From Chloroflexota bacterium (lineage in GTDB: Bacteria > Chloroflexota > Anaerolineae > Ardenticatenales > JAADHH01): DNA of 49,977 nt. Every line of letters starts with the position of its first letter. Within the stretch, counting starts at the first letter, position 1. Position numbers and translations under genes: made by a program. The notes under the pieces were generated by a model. That model did not search any database. It was given only the letters and a program-made list of their open reading frames with translations, and was not told the origin of the DNA. Positions 33,321 through 42,237 of the stretch are shown here, in pieces. The stretch covers positions 9,672-59,648 of the forward strand of contig JAADHH010000129.1 in the NCBI GenBank assembly GCA_013151955.1. Reading direction: 5' to 3'.

Positions 33321-33463
33321 TGTTATGAAAATAACGTGTCAGGTGTCAGGTAAAACGTAAAACGTGATGCGTGATGCGTAAGACGCAATACGTTTCACGT
33401 CCCACGTCCCGCCATTTTCATCCTTGGTGGCGAGCAACCGCTCATGGGGACTGTTATGAAAAT
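33321..33463 (+). repeat. Heptamer repeat module, full copy
   Basis: TGTTATGAAAATAACGTG, TCAGGTG words, TAAAACG twice, TGATGCG twice, TAAGACG, CAATACG, TTTCACG, TCCCACG, then CCATTTTCATCCTTGGTGGCG, AACCGCTCATGG, ACTGTTATGAAAAT. Located immediately upstream of the UDG start, on the opposite strand. A separate 9 bp hairpin (33527-33535 / 33547-33555) lies between it and the Rpn gene. Confidence 0.8.
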
Positions 33464-33623
33464 GCGTTGGCACGTTCTCACGTTAGCACGCTCCACGCTT
33501 GACGCGTCCGCTCATTTACCCACCGGCCATTGTCCCTTCGTGCTTCGGACAATGGTTCTCCGATCAGGTTCCAGTTCCAAGGTTGATGGTGGAACGACTA
33601 TCCTCTCAGGCCGTCGTTCGTTT

Positions 33624-34571
33624 TCAAAACAAGGCCCCGAGAAATTCCTCGAGTGAGGCCACATCCAGAGCCACATCCAGCAGGGTCTCCAAACGGACTG
33701 CATCCAGCATGCGCAGTTTCGCCTCCACTTCTGGGGATACCCGTCCGAAACGATGCTCCAGCACGCGCAACAGTTGCCGCAACGCACCTCGGTGTAGGCC
33801 TTGTTCCAGGCCTTGCTGTAGGCCTTGCTGTAGGCCTCGCTCCAGGCCTTGCTCCAGGCCTTGCTCCAGACCTTGTCGCAACCCCTCTTCCAGTTTTTCC
33901 TCTAACCACTCCTCGATAAACGTCGCTTCGCGCATTATCTCCACCTCCTCACGGAAAAAGTGCCACAGAAACTCTTTGTCGAAATAGCGGGCTGCCATCG
34001 TCACCGCACAAGCCAACAAGTCTGCCCGCTTTTGTTGATCCTCTTCCTGCAAGATCAACACGCGCTCTTGCGCCAGCACTCCCTCGTCCGGCGGTTCGTG
34101 TCGCAGCATGACCAGCAACGGCGCCAGTTCCGGCCAGCGCCCTGCCGCGATCTCGTCCGCATATTTCCACAGCGGCACTGCCGGGTAGGTATAGCGGTTC
34201 ACCACTTGCCCTCCCACCGTCACTTCGTAGGCGTTCGGCAACGGCCCTTTCCGGTACTTCAGGTATATTGCCGCCGACAGCACCGGCCGCTTGAACTGGC
34301 AGGTGAGCAGAGCGGAGTAGGTGAACATCCGTTCCGGCACATCCCCCTCGTGCTTGGTTTGGAATTCCAGGTGCAAGATCTTCTCTTGCTCCCCGTCCAG
34401 TACGCGATGCACAAAGTCTACGCGCTCCTCGGGAATGGACAACTCTATGTTCTCCAGCGTGCCGATCACCTCCAGCCGGCTGTCTGGCAGGGCCAGTTGC
34501 ACAAACTGCTGGGGATAGTTACGGGCCAGCACTTTCAGGACACGGTCGAAAATATTGATCTTTGCGGTCAT
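33624..34571 (-). CDS. Rpn-type PD-(D/E)XK nuclease family protein with DUF4351-like C-terminus
   Basis: 315 residues. The N-terminal part (about 1-120) resembles the Rpn/transposase_31 group of PD-(D/E)XK proteins: FDRVLKVLARNYPQQFVQLALP, ERVDFVHRVLDG and the metal/catalytic strand ILHLEFQTKHE. A coiled region with seven near-identical four-residue units of the type GLEQ (about 229-259) is encoded by 12 bp tandem repeats at 33795-33882. The C-terminus (LRQLLRVLEHRFGRVSPEVEAKLRMLDAVRLETLLDVALDVASLEEFL) is the DUF4351 pattern. Such proteins are abundant in Chloroflexota and Cyanobacteria. Rpn homologues in E. coli promote recombination through DNA cleavage; the role here is unknown. Confidence 0.75.
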   Translation of the reverse strand: MTAKINIFDRVLKVLARNYPQQFVQLALPDSRLEVIGTLENIELSIPEERVDFVHRVLDGEQEKILHLEFQTKHEGDVPERMFTYSALLTCQFKRPVLSAAIYLKYRKGPLPNAYEVTVGGQVVNRYTYPAVPLWKYADEIAAGRWPELAPLLVMLRHEPPDEGVLAQERVLILQEEDQQKRADLLACAVTMAARYFDKEFLWHFFREEVEIMREATFIEEWLEEKLEEGLRQGLEQGLEQGLERGLQQGLQQGLEQGLHRGALRQLLRVLEHRFGRVSPEVEAKLRMLDAVRLETLLDVALDVASLEEFLGALF

Positions 34572-34678
34572 CTCTCTCCCCTGTCTTGCGTTGAATAGGA
34601 AGATGTACGGGATTGCCTGGGTAAATTATACGCCAGAATGGGCTGCAAGGCAAGTTCCAGGGCAAGCAGTTTGTCCAT

Positions 34679-35920
34679 TCATTCTAGCCGGGACACTTCA
34701 GAAATGCGGCCCTCCTCCACCTGCCACAACGCTCCCCCCGCCGGAAAGCCGGCGGGGAAGTCGGCCAGATCGGTGGTGGTGACGATGACCTGTTCCTGCT
34801 CCCCAATGATGCCGGTCACGCAGGCACGTCGCCGTTCGTCCAGCTCGGACATCACGTCGTCCAGCAGAAGCAGCGGCGATTCGCCCGTCTCCTCCCGCAT
34901 GAATGCCACTTCGGCCAGCTTCAGCGAAAGCGCGGCCGTGCGTTGCTGTCCCCGCGAGCCGAAAGCGGTCATGTCCACGCCATCCACGAGGAAGCGCAAA
35001 TCGTCCCGGTGTGGCCCCACGCTGGTCACGCCACGAATGAGGTCCAGCGAGCGGCGTTCGTACAACTGGCGTTGGAAACGTTCTGCAATCTCTTCCAGGC
35101 CCAGCGATGGCAGCGCAAACGTCTGCGCGAACTGCGGATCGAAACGCAGGGGGAGTTGAGCCACGTTTTGACCCTCGCCCAAGTGGTCCAGGTCTACGCG
35201 AGGGACGAAGACCAGACGCAGCCGCTCGATCCCGCCGGTCAGCGAGGGGTGCAACGTAGCGACCAACTCATCCAGCCGGGTGATCGTTTGTAGACGACGC
35301 AAAATCAAGTAACTGCCCACTGTGACCAACGTTTCATCCCAGAAGGCAAGTTGGTCTGGGTCGCCACCGGTCTCCTGGAGTTGCCGCAGCAGGGCATTCC
35401 TTTGGGTGATCGTCTGGTTGTAGCGGGAAAGGTCGCTCCGGTAGCGAGGGTCAATCTGCGAAAGGGTGATGTCCAGGTAGCGCCGGCGCAGCGACGGCCC
35501 CTGGCCGATCAGGTCGATGTCTTCCGGGCGAAACAAGACCACATTCAGGCTGCCCAGGTAATCTATCGCCCGACGCTTCAAGCCGTCCACGCGAAGCTCC
35601 TTGCGCAGGCGAGCGGTGCCACCGTTGTTGGCCGGCTTCTGAATCAAGGTGATTTCCAATTTGTGCCGGCCATCCTCTCGCCGCATACGGCCCTCCAGCC
35701 GCACGAAGGGCATCTCTTCGTCGACGACCATCCAACTGAGCAGTTGTTGATCGACGCTCGTGTAAGGCGAGCGGGTCGTTGCCAGGTAATAGACGGCCTC
35801 CAGCAGATTTGATTTGCCCTGCCCGTTGGCACCCTGGAGCAGGATGGCGCCGGCCGGCAAGTCCACATCCAGGCGGGCATAGTTGCGAAAGTTGTAGAGG
35901 GTCAGGTGCACAAGCTGCAC
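34679..35920 (-). CDS. recF: DNA replication and repair protein RecF
   Basis: GTG 35920 is preferred (VQLVHLTLYNFRNYARL); a frame from 35962 lies over the neighbouring gene's end. With this start it has 413 residues, begins 1 bp after the stop of the Na/Pi protein and has GGGGGA upstream. Walker A GANGQGKSN (about 29-37), signature region AFGSRGQQRTAALSLKLAE, and Walker B LLLLDDVMSELDERRR are complete. RecF loads RecA at gaps through RecFOR. It is not next to dnaA/dnaN/gyrB here. Confidence 0.93.
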   Translation of the reverse strand: MQLVHLTLYNFRNYARLDVDLPAGAILLQGANGQGKSNLLEAVYYLATTRSPYTSVDQQLLSWMVVDEEMPFVRLEGRMRREDGRHKLEITLIQKPANNGGTARLRKELRVDGLKRRAIDYLGSLNVVLFRPEDIDLIGQGPSLRRRYLDITLSQIDPRYRSDLSRYNQTITQRNALLRQLQETGGDPDQLAFWDETLVTVGSYLILRRLQTITRLDELVATLHPSLTGGIERLRLVFVPRVDLDHLGEGQNVAQLPLRFDPQFAQTFALPSLGLEEIAERFQRQLYERRSLDLIRGVTSVGPHRDDLRFLVDGVDMTAFGSRGQQRTAALSLKLAEVAFMREETGESPLLLLDDVMSELDERRRACVTGIIGEQEQVIVTTTDLADFPAGFPAGGALWQVEEGRISEVSRLE

Positions 35921-35921
35921 G

Positions 35922-37538
35922 TCAGAGTTCCCCCATGACGACGTAGGCGATGTTGGTTGCATGAGAGTTGATGCGCTTCAAATCGTTGAGTACATCCATG
36001 TGGATCGCGCTGGTGTCCATCGATTCGCGCAGCCCTTGGTGCAGACGCTCGATGTGTGCCTGACGCAACTCACGCTCCATCTGGTTGACGACCACTTTGC
36101 GGCGCAATACCTGTTGGGCAATCTCAAAATTTTGGGACGCAAAGGCGGCCAGAGCCAGGTCCAGATTCTCCGACACCTGGGCATGCAGCGCACGGATTTC
36201 TTCTTGCCCTTCCTCGGAGAAGACGTGCTTATTCTCGATTTTCTTGCGAGCCAGCAACATCAAGCTTTTGCTGATGATGTCGCCGATATGTTCCAGGTCG
36301 CTAATCACATAGAGCAGGCCGGTTTCCTGCTGCGACAGGTCGGGGGAAATGTTTTGTTCGGCCAAGCGGGTCAAGTAATGTTTGATAGCAGCGTTGAGCC
36401 GGTCCACCTGATCATCGCGGCGGATCACATCCTCCAGGAGGACTTCGTCATCTTTTTCCAGTACCAGCAGGCTGTCGCGCAGCATTGTTTGGGCAAAGTC
36501 GGCCAGACGCAGCGTCTCGCGGGTGGCCTGACCAATGGCCAGCCCCGGCGAATCGAGGACATGTTCGTCCAGGTAACGGGGGTGCCATTCCGCCGCCGCA
36601 ACCGGCTCGTCTGGGATCATGCGCCGAATCAATCGAGCCAACGGACCGGTGAACGGGATCAGCAAGGCCGCAATGCCGACATTGAAGACGGTATGTGCAT
36701 TGGCAATCTGTCGCGCCGCGTCCCCTCCCAACAGCGCAATCGCCCAGGCAAACCAGGGAATCAAGGGATAGACCAACACCGCCCCAATGATCTTGAACAG
36801 GCTGTGCGCCAGGGCGACCCGCCGCGCCTCCGAGGTCGTGCCGATACTGGAGAGGAGCGCAGTCGCGCTGGTGCCGATGTTTGCGCCAATGATGATCGGA
36901 ATCGCCAGGGTCAGTGGCACGAGTCCCTGGCTGGCAAAGGTCAAGGCGATGCCGATCGTGGCCGCGCTCGACTGGATCACAGCGGTGAACGCCGTACTCA
37001 GCAAGATCACCATCAGCGGGGCGTTGACCATACTCAACAGGATTTCTTCGAAAAGGGGGTTGCCCTGCAACGGCACGGTTGTTTCCGTGATCAACTTCAT
37101 CCCCAGAAAGATCAGGCCGAACCCGAGCAGCACCTGTCCAAAATAGTTGATCTGCTTCCGGCGGGTCGCAAACATCATCGGTACAGCCACACCGATGAGG
37201 AGCAGGGAGTAATCCAGGACGTGGAAGGCGATCAGTTGCACGGTGAGGGTCGTGCCGACATCCGCGCCGAGGATCACGCCCAGCGTTTGCTGCAAGCTCA
37301 TGAAGCCGGCGGAGACCAGTCCCACCAGCATGACCGTGGTCGCGCTGCTCGACTGGATCACGGCGGTGACCACGGCCCCGACGGCCACGCCCATCAAGCG
37401 GCGGTCGGTCAGCGTACCCAGCCAAAGGCGCAGCCGGCTGCCGGCAGCGGCCTGCATACCCTCACCGGCCAGTCTCATGCCGTAGAGCAGCAGGCTCACC
37501 CCGCCAAGCAGGTTGAACATGACCATGTTCGCGCTCAT
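35922..37538 (-). CDS. Na/Pi-cotransporter II-related protein with PhoU-like C-terminus
   Basis: Start at ATG 37538 (MSANMVMFNLLGG), overlapping the deacetylase stop by 3 bp; any longer frame runs antisense to nothing functional and over the deacetylase. 538 residues. The membrane half has the two inverted Na_Pi_cotrans signature repeats QSSSATTVMLVGL and QSSAATIGIALTF plus GADVGTT and GANIGTS. The last 200 residues are helical and PhoU-like (LRLADFAQTMLRDSLLVLEKDDE, ISDLEHIGDIISKSLMLL). Likely a sodium-coupled phosphate transporter or exporter (YjbB-like) with a built-in regulatory domain. Confidence 0.88.
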   Translation of the reverse strand: MSANMVMFNLLGGVSLLLYGMRLAGEGMQAAAGSRLRLWLGTLTDRRLMGVAVGAVVTAVIQSSSATTVMLVGLVSAGFMSLQQTLGVILGADVGTTLTVQLIAFHVLDYSLLLIGVAVPMMFATRRKQINYFGQVLLGFGLIFLGMKLITETTVPLQGNPLFEEILLSMVNAPLMVILLSTAFTAVIQSSAATIGIALTFASQGLVPLTLAIPIIIGANIGTSATALLSSIGTTSEARRVALAHSLFKIIGAVLVYPLIPWFAWAIALLGGDAARQIANAHTVFNVGIAALLIPFTGPLARLIRRMIPDEPVAAAEWHPRYLDEHVLDSPGLAIGQATRETLRLADFAQTMLRDSLLVLEKDDEVLLEDVIRRDDQVDRLNAAIKHYLTRLAEQNISPDLSQQETGLLYVISDLEHIGDIISKSLMLLARKKIENKHVFSEEGQEEIRALHAQVSENLDLALAAFASQNFEIAQQVLRRKVVVNQMERELRQAHIERLHQGLRESMDTSAIHMDVLNDLKRINSHATNIAYVVMGEL

Positions 37539-38635
37539 ACAGGCCCTCCGGTCGCTTGCCAGAAGGGGGGAAAGTTTTTCGCCTTCAGCTCGAAGATGCG
37601 CTGTTCCACCCGTTCGGTGATCCTCTCCCGTTCCGGTGGCGGCGACTCGTCGAACAGAGCACCATAACGGTCGCGTGCTTCTTCGGGCAACGCGCCGGAG
37701 ATCGCAGCCAGCATGACGGCCCAGCAGCGGGCCACATCGTTCGGCTCGTACCCGCCGCCGCCCAAGACCAACAAGCGGCCATCGCACAACTCGTGGGCCA
37801 GGCGGTGCATACGTCCGGCGACCCCTTCGTAGGTCCGCGCAGTCAGGTCCAGCAGCACCATCGGATCGCGGTAGTAGCCGTCCACGCCAAACTGGAGGAG
37901 CAAGAACTGGGGTGCCATGCGACGCAGCAGAGGCTCCACCACCTCGTCGAAGGCATGGAGATAGGCGGCGTGGCCGGTGTGCGGCGGGAGAGGGACGTTG
38001 ATGGCGTAGCCTGTGCCGTCCGCCTCGCCCGTTTCGTCCAGCGTGCCGGTTCCGGGGTAAAAGAGGGGGCTGTACATGTGCAACGAAATTTTCAGGATCG
38101 GTTCCGCATACAGAATGGCTTGCGTGCCGTCGGCGTGGTGACCGTCCACGTCTACGATGGCGATGCGTTCCATGCCCAGTTCCCGGCGCAGCAGGCGGGC
38201 GACCATAGCCAGGTCGTTGAACACGCAAAAGCCGGCGGCGCGGTGCTCGCGGGCGTGGTGCAGCCCACCACCGGGGTTGAAGGCGTGGTCGAAATCGCCA
38301 CGGACGATTCGCCGGGCGGCGCGCAGGGAGCCACCCACGCTCAGGGCCGCGCGACGATAGACGCCGGGGTAGGCCGGCGTCTCCACGCCATCCAAAAACC
38401 CTTCGCCGAGCGCGTCCATCTTCTGGACGTAGTGGATGTACGATTTGGCGTGGGCCAGTTGTAACTCCGCTTCCGTGGCCTGCACCGGTTCGACAACTTC
38501 CACGCCGTTGTCCAGCAAGCCGAGTTCACGCACCAGCCGGAACGTTGCGCCGTAGCGGGCCCAGGCCTGGGTGATCGGCGACATACCGCGCCCTTCGTAT
38601 TCGGGGCTGTAGATCAGGGCTGTGCGCCCGGACAT
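37535..38635 (-). CDS. AcuC-like histone deacetylase family protein
   Basis: 366 residues. Arginase/deacetylase fold motifs: PGGGLHHA with the catalytic His pair (126-127), VDVDGHHADGTQ with zinc ligands Asp164 and His166, FGVDGYYRDP with the third zinc Asp, and GGGGYE with the transition-state Tyr. Members remove acetyl groups from lysines (AcuC on acetyl-CoA synthetase) or from polyamines; which one cannot be told. Its stop codon overlaps the start of the phosphate transporter gene, so the two are probably co-translated. Confidence 0.88.
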   Translation of the reverse strand: MSGRTALIYSPEYEGRGMSPITQAWARYGATFRLVRELGLLDNGVEVVEPVQATEAELQLAHAKSYIHYVQKMDALGEGFLDGVETPAYPGVYRRAALSVGGSLRAARRIVRGDFDHAFNPGGGLHHAREHRAAGFCVFNDLAMVARLLRRELGMERIAIVDVDGHHADGTQAILYAEPILKISLHMYSPLFYPGTGTLDETGEADGTGYAINVPLPPHTGHAAYLHAFDEVVEPLLRRMAPQFLLLQFGVDGYYRDPMVLLDLTARTYEGVAGRMHRLAHELCDGRLLVLGGGGYEPNDVARCWAVMLAAISGALPEEARDRYGALFDESPPPERERITERVEQRIFELKAKNFPPFWQATGGPV

Positions 38636-38911
38636 AGCTGTGTCCTTTCAGGTATCGGGGGGTCCGATTTTGGATTTCAGATTGCGGCATCGTTTCGCCA
38701 TCGCTTCGCGCGCTCCCCTACTCCTTACTTCCGCCTCCCTCGGTTCATCATTCATCGTTCTGCTCTCATCGTTTTCGCCCCGGCCAGGAGACCTCGGCGG
38801 GCGAGCGAAACTGCCCCCATTGTAGCGGATTTTGGGCCAAGGCGCAAGCGTCGGGGAGCGTGGGGCATACGCAGCGGTTCCCGCGATGGTGGCCTACTTG
38901 CTCAAAGCGGG

Positions 38912-38981
38912 CGACAGTCCGCGCTCCCTGGCAGCGCGGAGTGTCATCCGCCGCGAGCGGGCTAATTCTATTTGCTGCGCA
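38912..38981 (+). repeat. Dispersed ~70 bp repeat, copy 2
   Basis: Matches the reverse complement of 19513-19581. Contains the dyad TCCGCGCT...AGCGCGGA. It lies in the 459 bp gap 38636-39094, which holds no convincing gene: only this repeat and the hairpin at 39040. Confidence 0.65.
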
Positions 38982-39039
38982 AGCCCAACGTGGAGAGCAT
39001 TCCAATTCAGGGGCGAGACAGGCCTGTGCCAGAGCAAAA

Positions 39040-39065
39040 TAGGGGTACACAAATGTGTACCCCTA
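39040..39065 (-). terminator. TAGGGG hairpin, probable terminator of the 39095-40180 gene
   Basis: TAGGGGTACAC (39040-39050), loop AAAT, GTGTACCCCTA (39055-39065): an 11 bp perfect stem 30 bp after the stop codon. On the minus strand it is followed by TTTTG. Same sequence style as the hairpin at 16529-16565. Confidence 0.55.
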
Positions 39066-39094
39066 CCTTTTCCAAACAACGTATCACATTTTTG

Positions 39095-40180
39095 TCAAGC
39101 AGCAATCGGTGGTTCCGGTGACGATTCCTTCGGCATGGGAGTCATTTCAACGACAAGGTGTTCAAAATAACTGCGCGGAGGAAGGCTCCCCTCCCATCCA
39201 TAATCCATTTCTGCGATCTGGGCCTGAACACGCAGGGTGGCCGTTTCCAGGATCAAAAGCTCTCCCGGCTGGGCGATAACGATGTCCCCTTTGGGCTTGA
39301 GCTTGGTCATCAGGTCGGGATCGTTGTAAGCATGTTCGCTCATGAGCACCTTGGTCACCGTGTGGATATCGTTTTTATCGAACAACCAGAGCTCAAAAGC
39401 AGTCACTTTTTGAGGCGGTCCCTCATCCAGGATTTCTGAAATCCCCACTCCGCATTCGCCCAAGAACTCACCGGCCGGCATCTCAATTGTGAAGGAGGTG
39501 TCGTACCCGTCATCTCCCAGCTTGTACGTCGTAGCGAACTGTCCAAGCGAATCTGCGGGGGGTGCAGACGGCTCCCTACGAAATGAGAGTGTAGGTGTCG
39601 CCTCGGTGGGGGTCTCTTCGGTGGAAGTTCTGGTGATTCGATCCTTTAACGTCGGCGTACCGCGCATAAATCCCCGGCCCGCCTTCGCATCTTTTTCTTG
39701 CAGCTTTTGAAAAGCCACATAGCCCCCCCAACCTAACAGAACAAGCAGCGCCAAGAGACCAATGAGTCTTAGTGCTGTACCGGGAGACCCTTGTTCGCTC
39801 GGGTTTGTTGTCTCCGCAGGGGGGTTCTCGACCGTTGTGGGGCTGACCTGCACAGCTTCGGCGAGCCGATCCAATCGTTCGCGGCTTTCCGCATCGGGAG
39901 CGGCATCCCGAAGTCGCCCGATCAGGCCGGACAACTCCGTCTGGTCAATACTGGCCAACCGCTCTTTGGCCAACTGGATGTTGTCGTTCAGGGCAAAAGA
40001 ATCGGCTGCCATGACCACGTACGCTTCCTTCGCCGATACGCGCAGGTCTGACGGGTCCGCATTTACCCATTGCACCGGAGCCACCATCCAGCCAAGAACC
40101 ATCCAGCCGAACAACAAGCCAACGATAAAGGCAACTGCCACGCCAATCCACAAGGCCCTTTGCTTTCCCAGAGTTTGCAT
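39095..40180 (-). CDS. Two-TM membrane protein, unknown function
   Basis: Start at ATG 40180 (MQTLGKQRALWIG) with GAGAGG 8 nt upstream. 361 residues. TM1 at about 11-33 (ALWIGVAVAFIVGLLFGWMVLGWMV), then an extracytoplasmic helical part (DPSDLRVSAKEAYVVMAADSFALNDNIQLAKERL), a Thr/Pro linker, TM2 at about 137-156 (LRLIGLLALLVLLGWGGYVAF) and a soluble C-terminal part with a compact domain (TTYKLGDDGYDTSFTIEMPAGEFLGECGVGISEIL...). No enzymatic motif. The architecture recurs in Chloroflexota, as far as I recall; no function is known. Confidence 0.65.
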   Translation of the reverse strand: MQTLGKQRALWIGVAVAFIVGLLFGWMVLGWMVAPVQWVNADPSDLRVSAKEAYVVMAADSFALNDNIQLAKERLASIDQTELSGLIGRLRDAAPDAESRERLDRLAEAVQVSPTTVENPPAETTNPSEQGSPGTALRLIGLLALLVLLGWGGYVAFQKLQEKDAKAGRGFMRGTPTLKDRITRTSTEETPTEATPTLSFRREPSAPPADSLGQFATTYKLGDDGYDTSFTIEMPAGEFLGECGVGISEILDEGPPQKVTAFELWLFDKNDIHTVTKVLMSEHAYNDPDLMTKLKPKGDIVIAQPGELLILETATLRVQAQIAEMDYGWEGSLPPRSYFEHLVVEMTPMPKESSPEPPIAA

Positions 40181-40234
40181 AGCGCTCACCTCTCTTTTCT
40201 TTTATGGTATGTCCATGCAAAACATATTTCTATT

Positions 40235-40263
40235 ATTTTACCATAAATCTGGTATTTTGACAA
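40235..40263 (-). promoter_or_regulatory. Promoter of the two-TM protein gene
   Basis: On the minus strand TTGTCA (40263-40258), 17 bp spacer and TAAAAT (40240-40235), about 55 bp before the ATG. The region is A/T-rich relative to its surroundings. Confidence 0.55.
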
Positions 40264-40310
40264 GAGGGAATTTTGTAAAAACAGTAACTGATTCCCGAAT
40301 CAAAGTGTGC

Positions 40311-41264
40311 CTACTCGTTGAACATGGCCCCGACCGAAACACCCAGATGTGTCCGGCGGATGACCTCACCGAGCAGGGGGGCCACGGATAGCACCTTGAT
40401 GTTCGACATCATTTTCTCCGGGGGGATGGGCAGCGTGTCGGTCACCACCAACTCCTTGAGGGGGCTGTTCTGCAACCGCTCAACGGCCGGATCAGAGAGA
40501 ACGGCGTGTGTAACACAAGCATAGATGTCGCGTGCGCCTTCATCCTTCAGAAAGTGCATCGCTTCCGTAATCGTTCCCGCTGTATCTATTTCATCATCAA
40601 ACATGATGGCATTCTTTCCTGCCACGTCGCCGATGAGACTCAACGCTTCGACGGTTGTACCCTGGTCGTTATGGCGCACGCGTCGCTTCTCGACAATGGC
40701 CAGGGGCACGTGCAACGCTTCGGCCAGGTTGCGCGCCTTCTTGCTCGATCCCACATCAGGAGCCACGACCACGGCATTGAGGACGTTCTTCTCCAAGAAG
40801 TACGCCTTCTGCAAGTGAAAAGCGGTTACTTCGTCACCGGGGATGCTGAAGAATCCCTGTATCTGGCCGGCGTGCAGGTCGATTGTCAGGAAGCGGTCGG
40901 CCCCGGCTGTCGCGATCAGGTCGGCCAGCAGCCGGGCGGTAATCGGTACGCGCGGCTGGTCTTTCTTATCGGTGCGGCCATAGGCATAGTACGGAATGAC
41001 CGCAGTGATACGGCCGGCCGAATCGCGCCGCAAGGTGTCAATCATGATCAGCAATTCCATGATGCGTGTATTGACCGGCTTGGCAAAGGGTTGGATGACA
41101 AATACATCTTGGCCCCGCACGCTCGCTTTCAGGCAACAGAAAATATTTTCGTTGGGGAATTCAAAAATCTCTACACCACCCAGGGGGATTTGCAAGTATT
41201 TGCAAATGTCTTTTGCAAGCCGGATATTTGCGTTGCCCGAAAAAACCTTGATTTCGCCGTACAT
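40311..41264 (-). CDS. prs: Ribose-phosphate pyrophosphokinase
   Basis: 317 residues. The PRPP-binding loop FDDEIDTAGTI (about 219-229), the flexible-loop KRR (EKRRV), the class I motif ..FPNENIFCCLKASVRGQDVFVIQP and DLHAGQIQGFF are intact. It makes PRPP from ribose-5-phosphate and ATP for nucleotide, His and Trp synthesis. It follows MeaB by 24 bp on the same strand and could be the last gene of the mutase operon, although its job is unrelated. Confidence 0.93.
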   Translation of the reverse strand: MYGEIKVFSGNANIRLAKDICKYLQIPLGGVEIFEFPNENIFCCLKASVRGQDVFVIQPFAKPVNTRIMELLIMIDTLRRDSAGRITAVIPYYAYGRTDKKDQPRVPITARLLADLIATAGADRFLTIDLHAGQIQGFFSIPGDEVTAFHLQKAYFLEKNVLNAVVVAPDVGSSKKARNLAEALHVPLAIVEKRRVRHNDQGTTVEALSLIGDVAGKNAIMFDDEIDTAGTITEAMHFLKDEGARDIYACVTHAVLSDPAVERLQNSPLKELVVTDTLPIPPEKMMSNIKVLSVAPLLGEVIRRTHLGVSVGAMFNE

Positions 41265-41288
41265 TTGTGATTGCTTTTCCTTGTAAGA

Positions 41289-42230
41289 CTAGCTGCCTTG
41301 CGTCTTCGAGTTCATCAGCCTGGCAGCGGCGGAATATGGATCAATCTTATGAGTGGCCACCTGCATGACTGTCTCTTCGAACCGTTCTGGTCCGATCTTG
41401 GCGAGGAGTTCATCGAACAACCGGCGACGCATAACCCGGGTCAAGCGGTTTTGGGCATGAATACGCTGCTGATCTTGCAAAGCATTCTCCCGCACCAGGT
41501 AGGCCCAATGGTCATCAACTGCTTCGATGAGGTCGGCAACACCTTCGCCATGCAGGGCAATGGTCTTGATGACTGGCGGCGTCCAGGAGCAGGCGGCGCT
41601 GTTCATGTCCAGCATGATGGTGAGGGCCCGCACGGTCTGGTCAACGCCGGCGTGGTCGGCCTTGTTGACGACGAAAACATCGGCGATCTCCATGAGACCG
41701 GCCTTGATGGCCTGCACTTCGTCGCCCAGGCCGGGCACCTCTACCACCAGCGTGGTATGCGCCTCGCGGGCAATATCCACTTCCACCTGCCCGGCGCCCA
41801 CCGTTTCGATCAGCACCAAATCGAAGCCGGCCGCGTCGAGGAGCGTGACGGCGTCGCCCGTGGCGCGGGCCAGGCCCCCCATGCTACCCCGCGAAGCCAT
41901 GCTGCGCACGAACACGCCGCGGTCGCCGGCCAAGTCGCGCATACGCACGCGGTCCCCGAGCAATGCGCCACCGGTGAAGGGACTGCTCGGGTCCACGGCC
42001 ACGATTCCCACGGTTCGCCCTTGCTGCCGGTATTGGCGCGCGATCTGGCTGACGAGGGTGCTCTTGCCACTTCCCGGCGGCCCCGTGATTCCGATGATGT
42101 GCGCCTGTCCGGCGTGCGGATACACCTCTTGCAAGAGCTTTTGCGCCTGTTCCCCGTCATTTTCCACCAGGGAGATGGCGCGAGCCAGGGCGCGACGGTC
42201 TGCCTTCAGAATGCGTTCGGTCAACTCCAT
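41289..42230 (-). CDS. meaB: MeaB/ArgK-type GTPase, acyl-CoA mutase chaperone
   Basis: Start at ATG 42230 (MELTERILKADRRALARAISLVE), 7 bp after the B12 subunit; longer frames lie over that gene. 313 residues. P-loop GPPGSGKST, VDPSSPFTGGALLGDRVRM, ETVGAGQVEVD and NKAD are the G3E-GTPase motifs. MeaB loads and protects adenosylcobalamin in methylmalonyl- or isobutyryl-CoA mutase. Its position beside the B12 subunit and an isobutyryl-type large subunit suggests it serves that enzyme, perhaps also the mutase at 47458-49122. Confidence 0.92.
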   Translation of the reverse strand: MELTERILKADRRALARAISLVENDGEQAQKLLQEVYPHAGQAHIIGITGPPGSGKSTLVSQIARQYRQQGRTVGIVAVDPSSPFTGGALLGDRVRMRDLAGDRGVFVRSMASRGSMGGLARATGDAVTLLDAAGFDLVLIETVGAGQVEVDIAREAHTTLVVEVPGLGDEVQAIKAGLMEIADVFVVNKADHAGVDQTVRALTIMLDMNSAACSWTPPVIKTIALHGEGVADLIEAVDDHWAYLVRENALQDQQRIHAQNRLTRVMRRRLFDELLAKIGPERFEETVMQVATHKIDPYSAAARLMNSKTQGS

Positions 42231-42237
42231 GAGCGCA

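Noticed and set aside
35961-37667. 568-codon open frame on the plus strand
   Set aside because: Antisense to the Na/Pi-cotransporter gene, whose motifs are unmistakable. High GC leaves the opposite strand open.
37539-38228. N-terminal extension of the phosphate transporter (frame open to 38228)
   Set aside because: Arg/Gly-rich translation out of frame with the AcuC-like gene. The ATG at 37538 overlapping the deacetylase stop is the natural start.
38766-39050. Small minus-strand frame in the 459 bp gap
   Set aside because: Crosses the dispersed repeat and the hairpin; no start signal or family.
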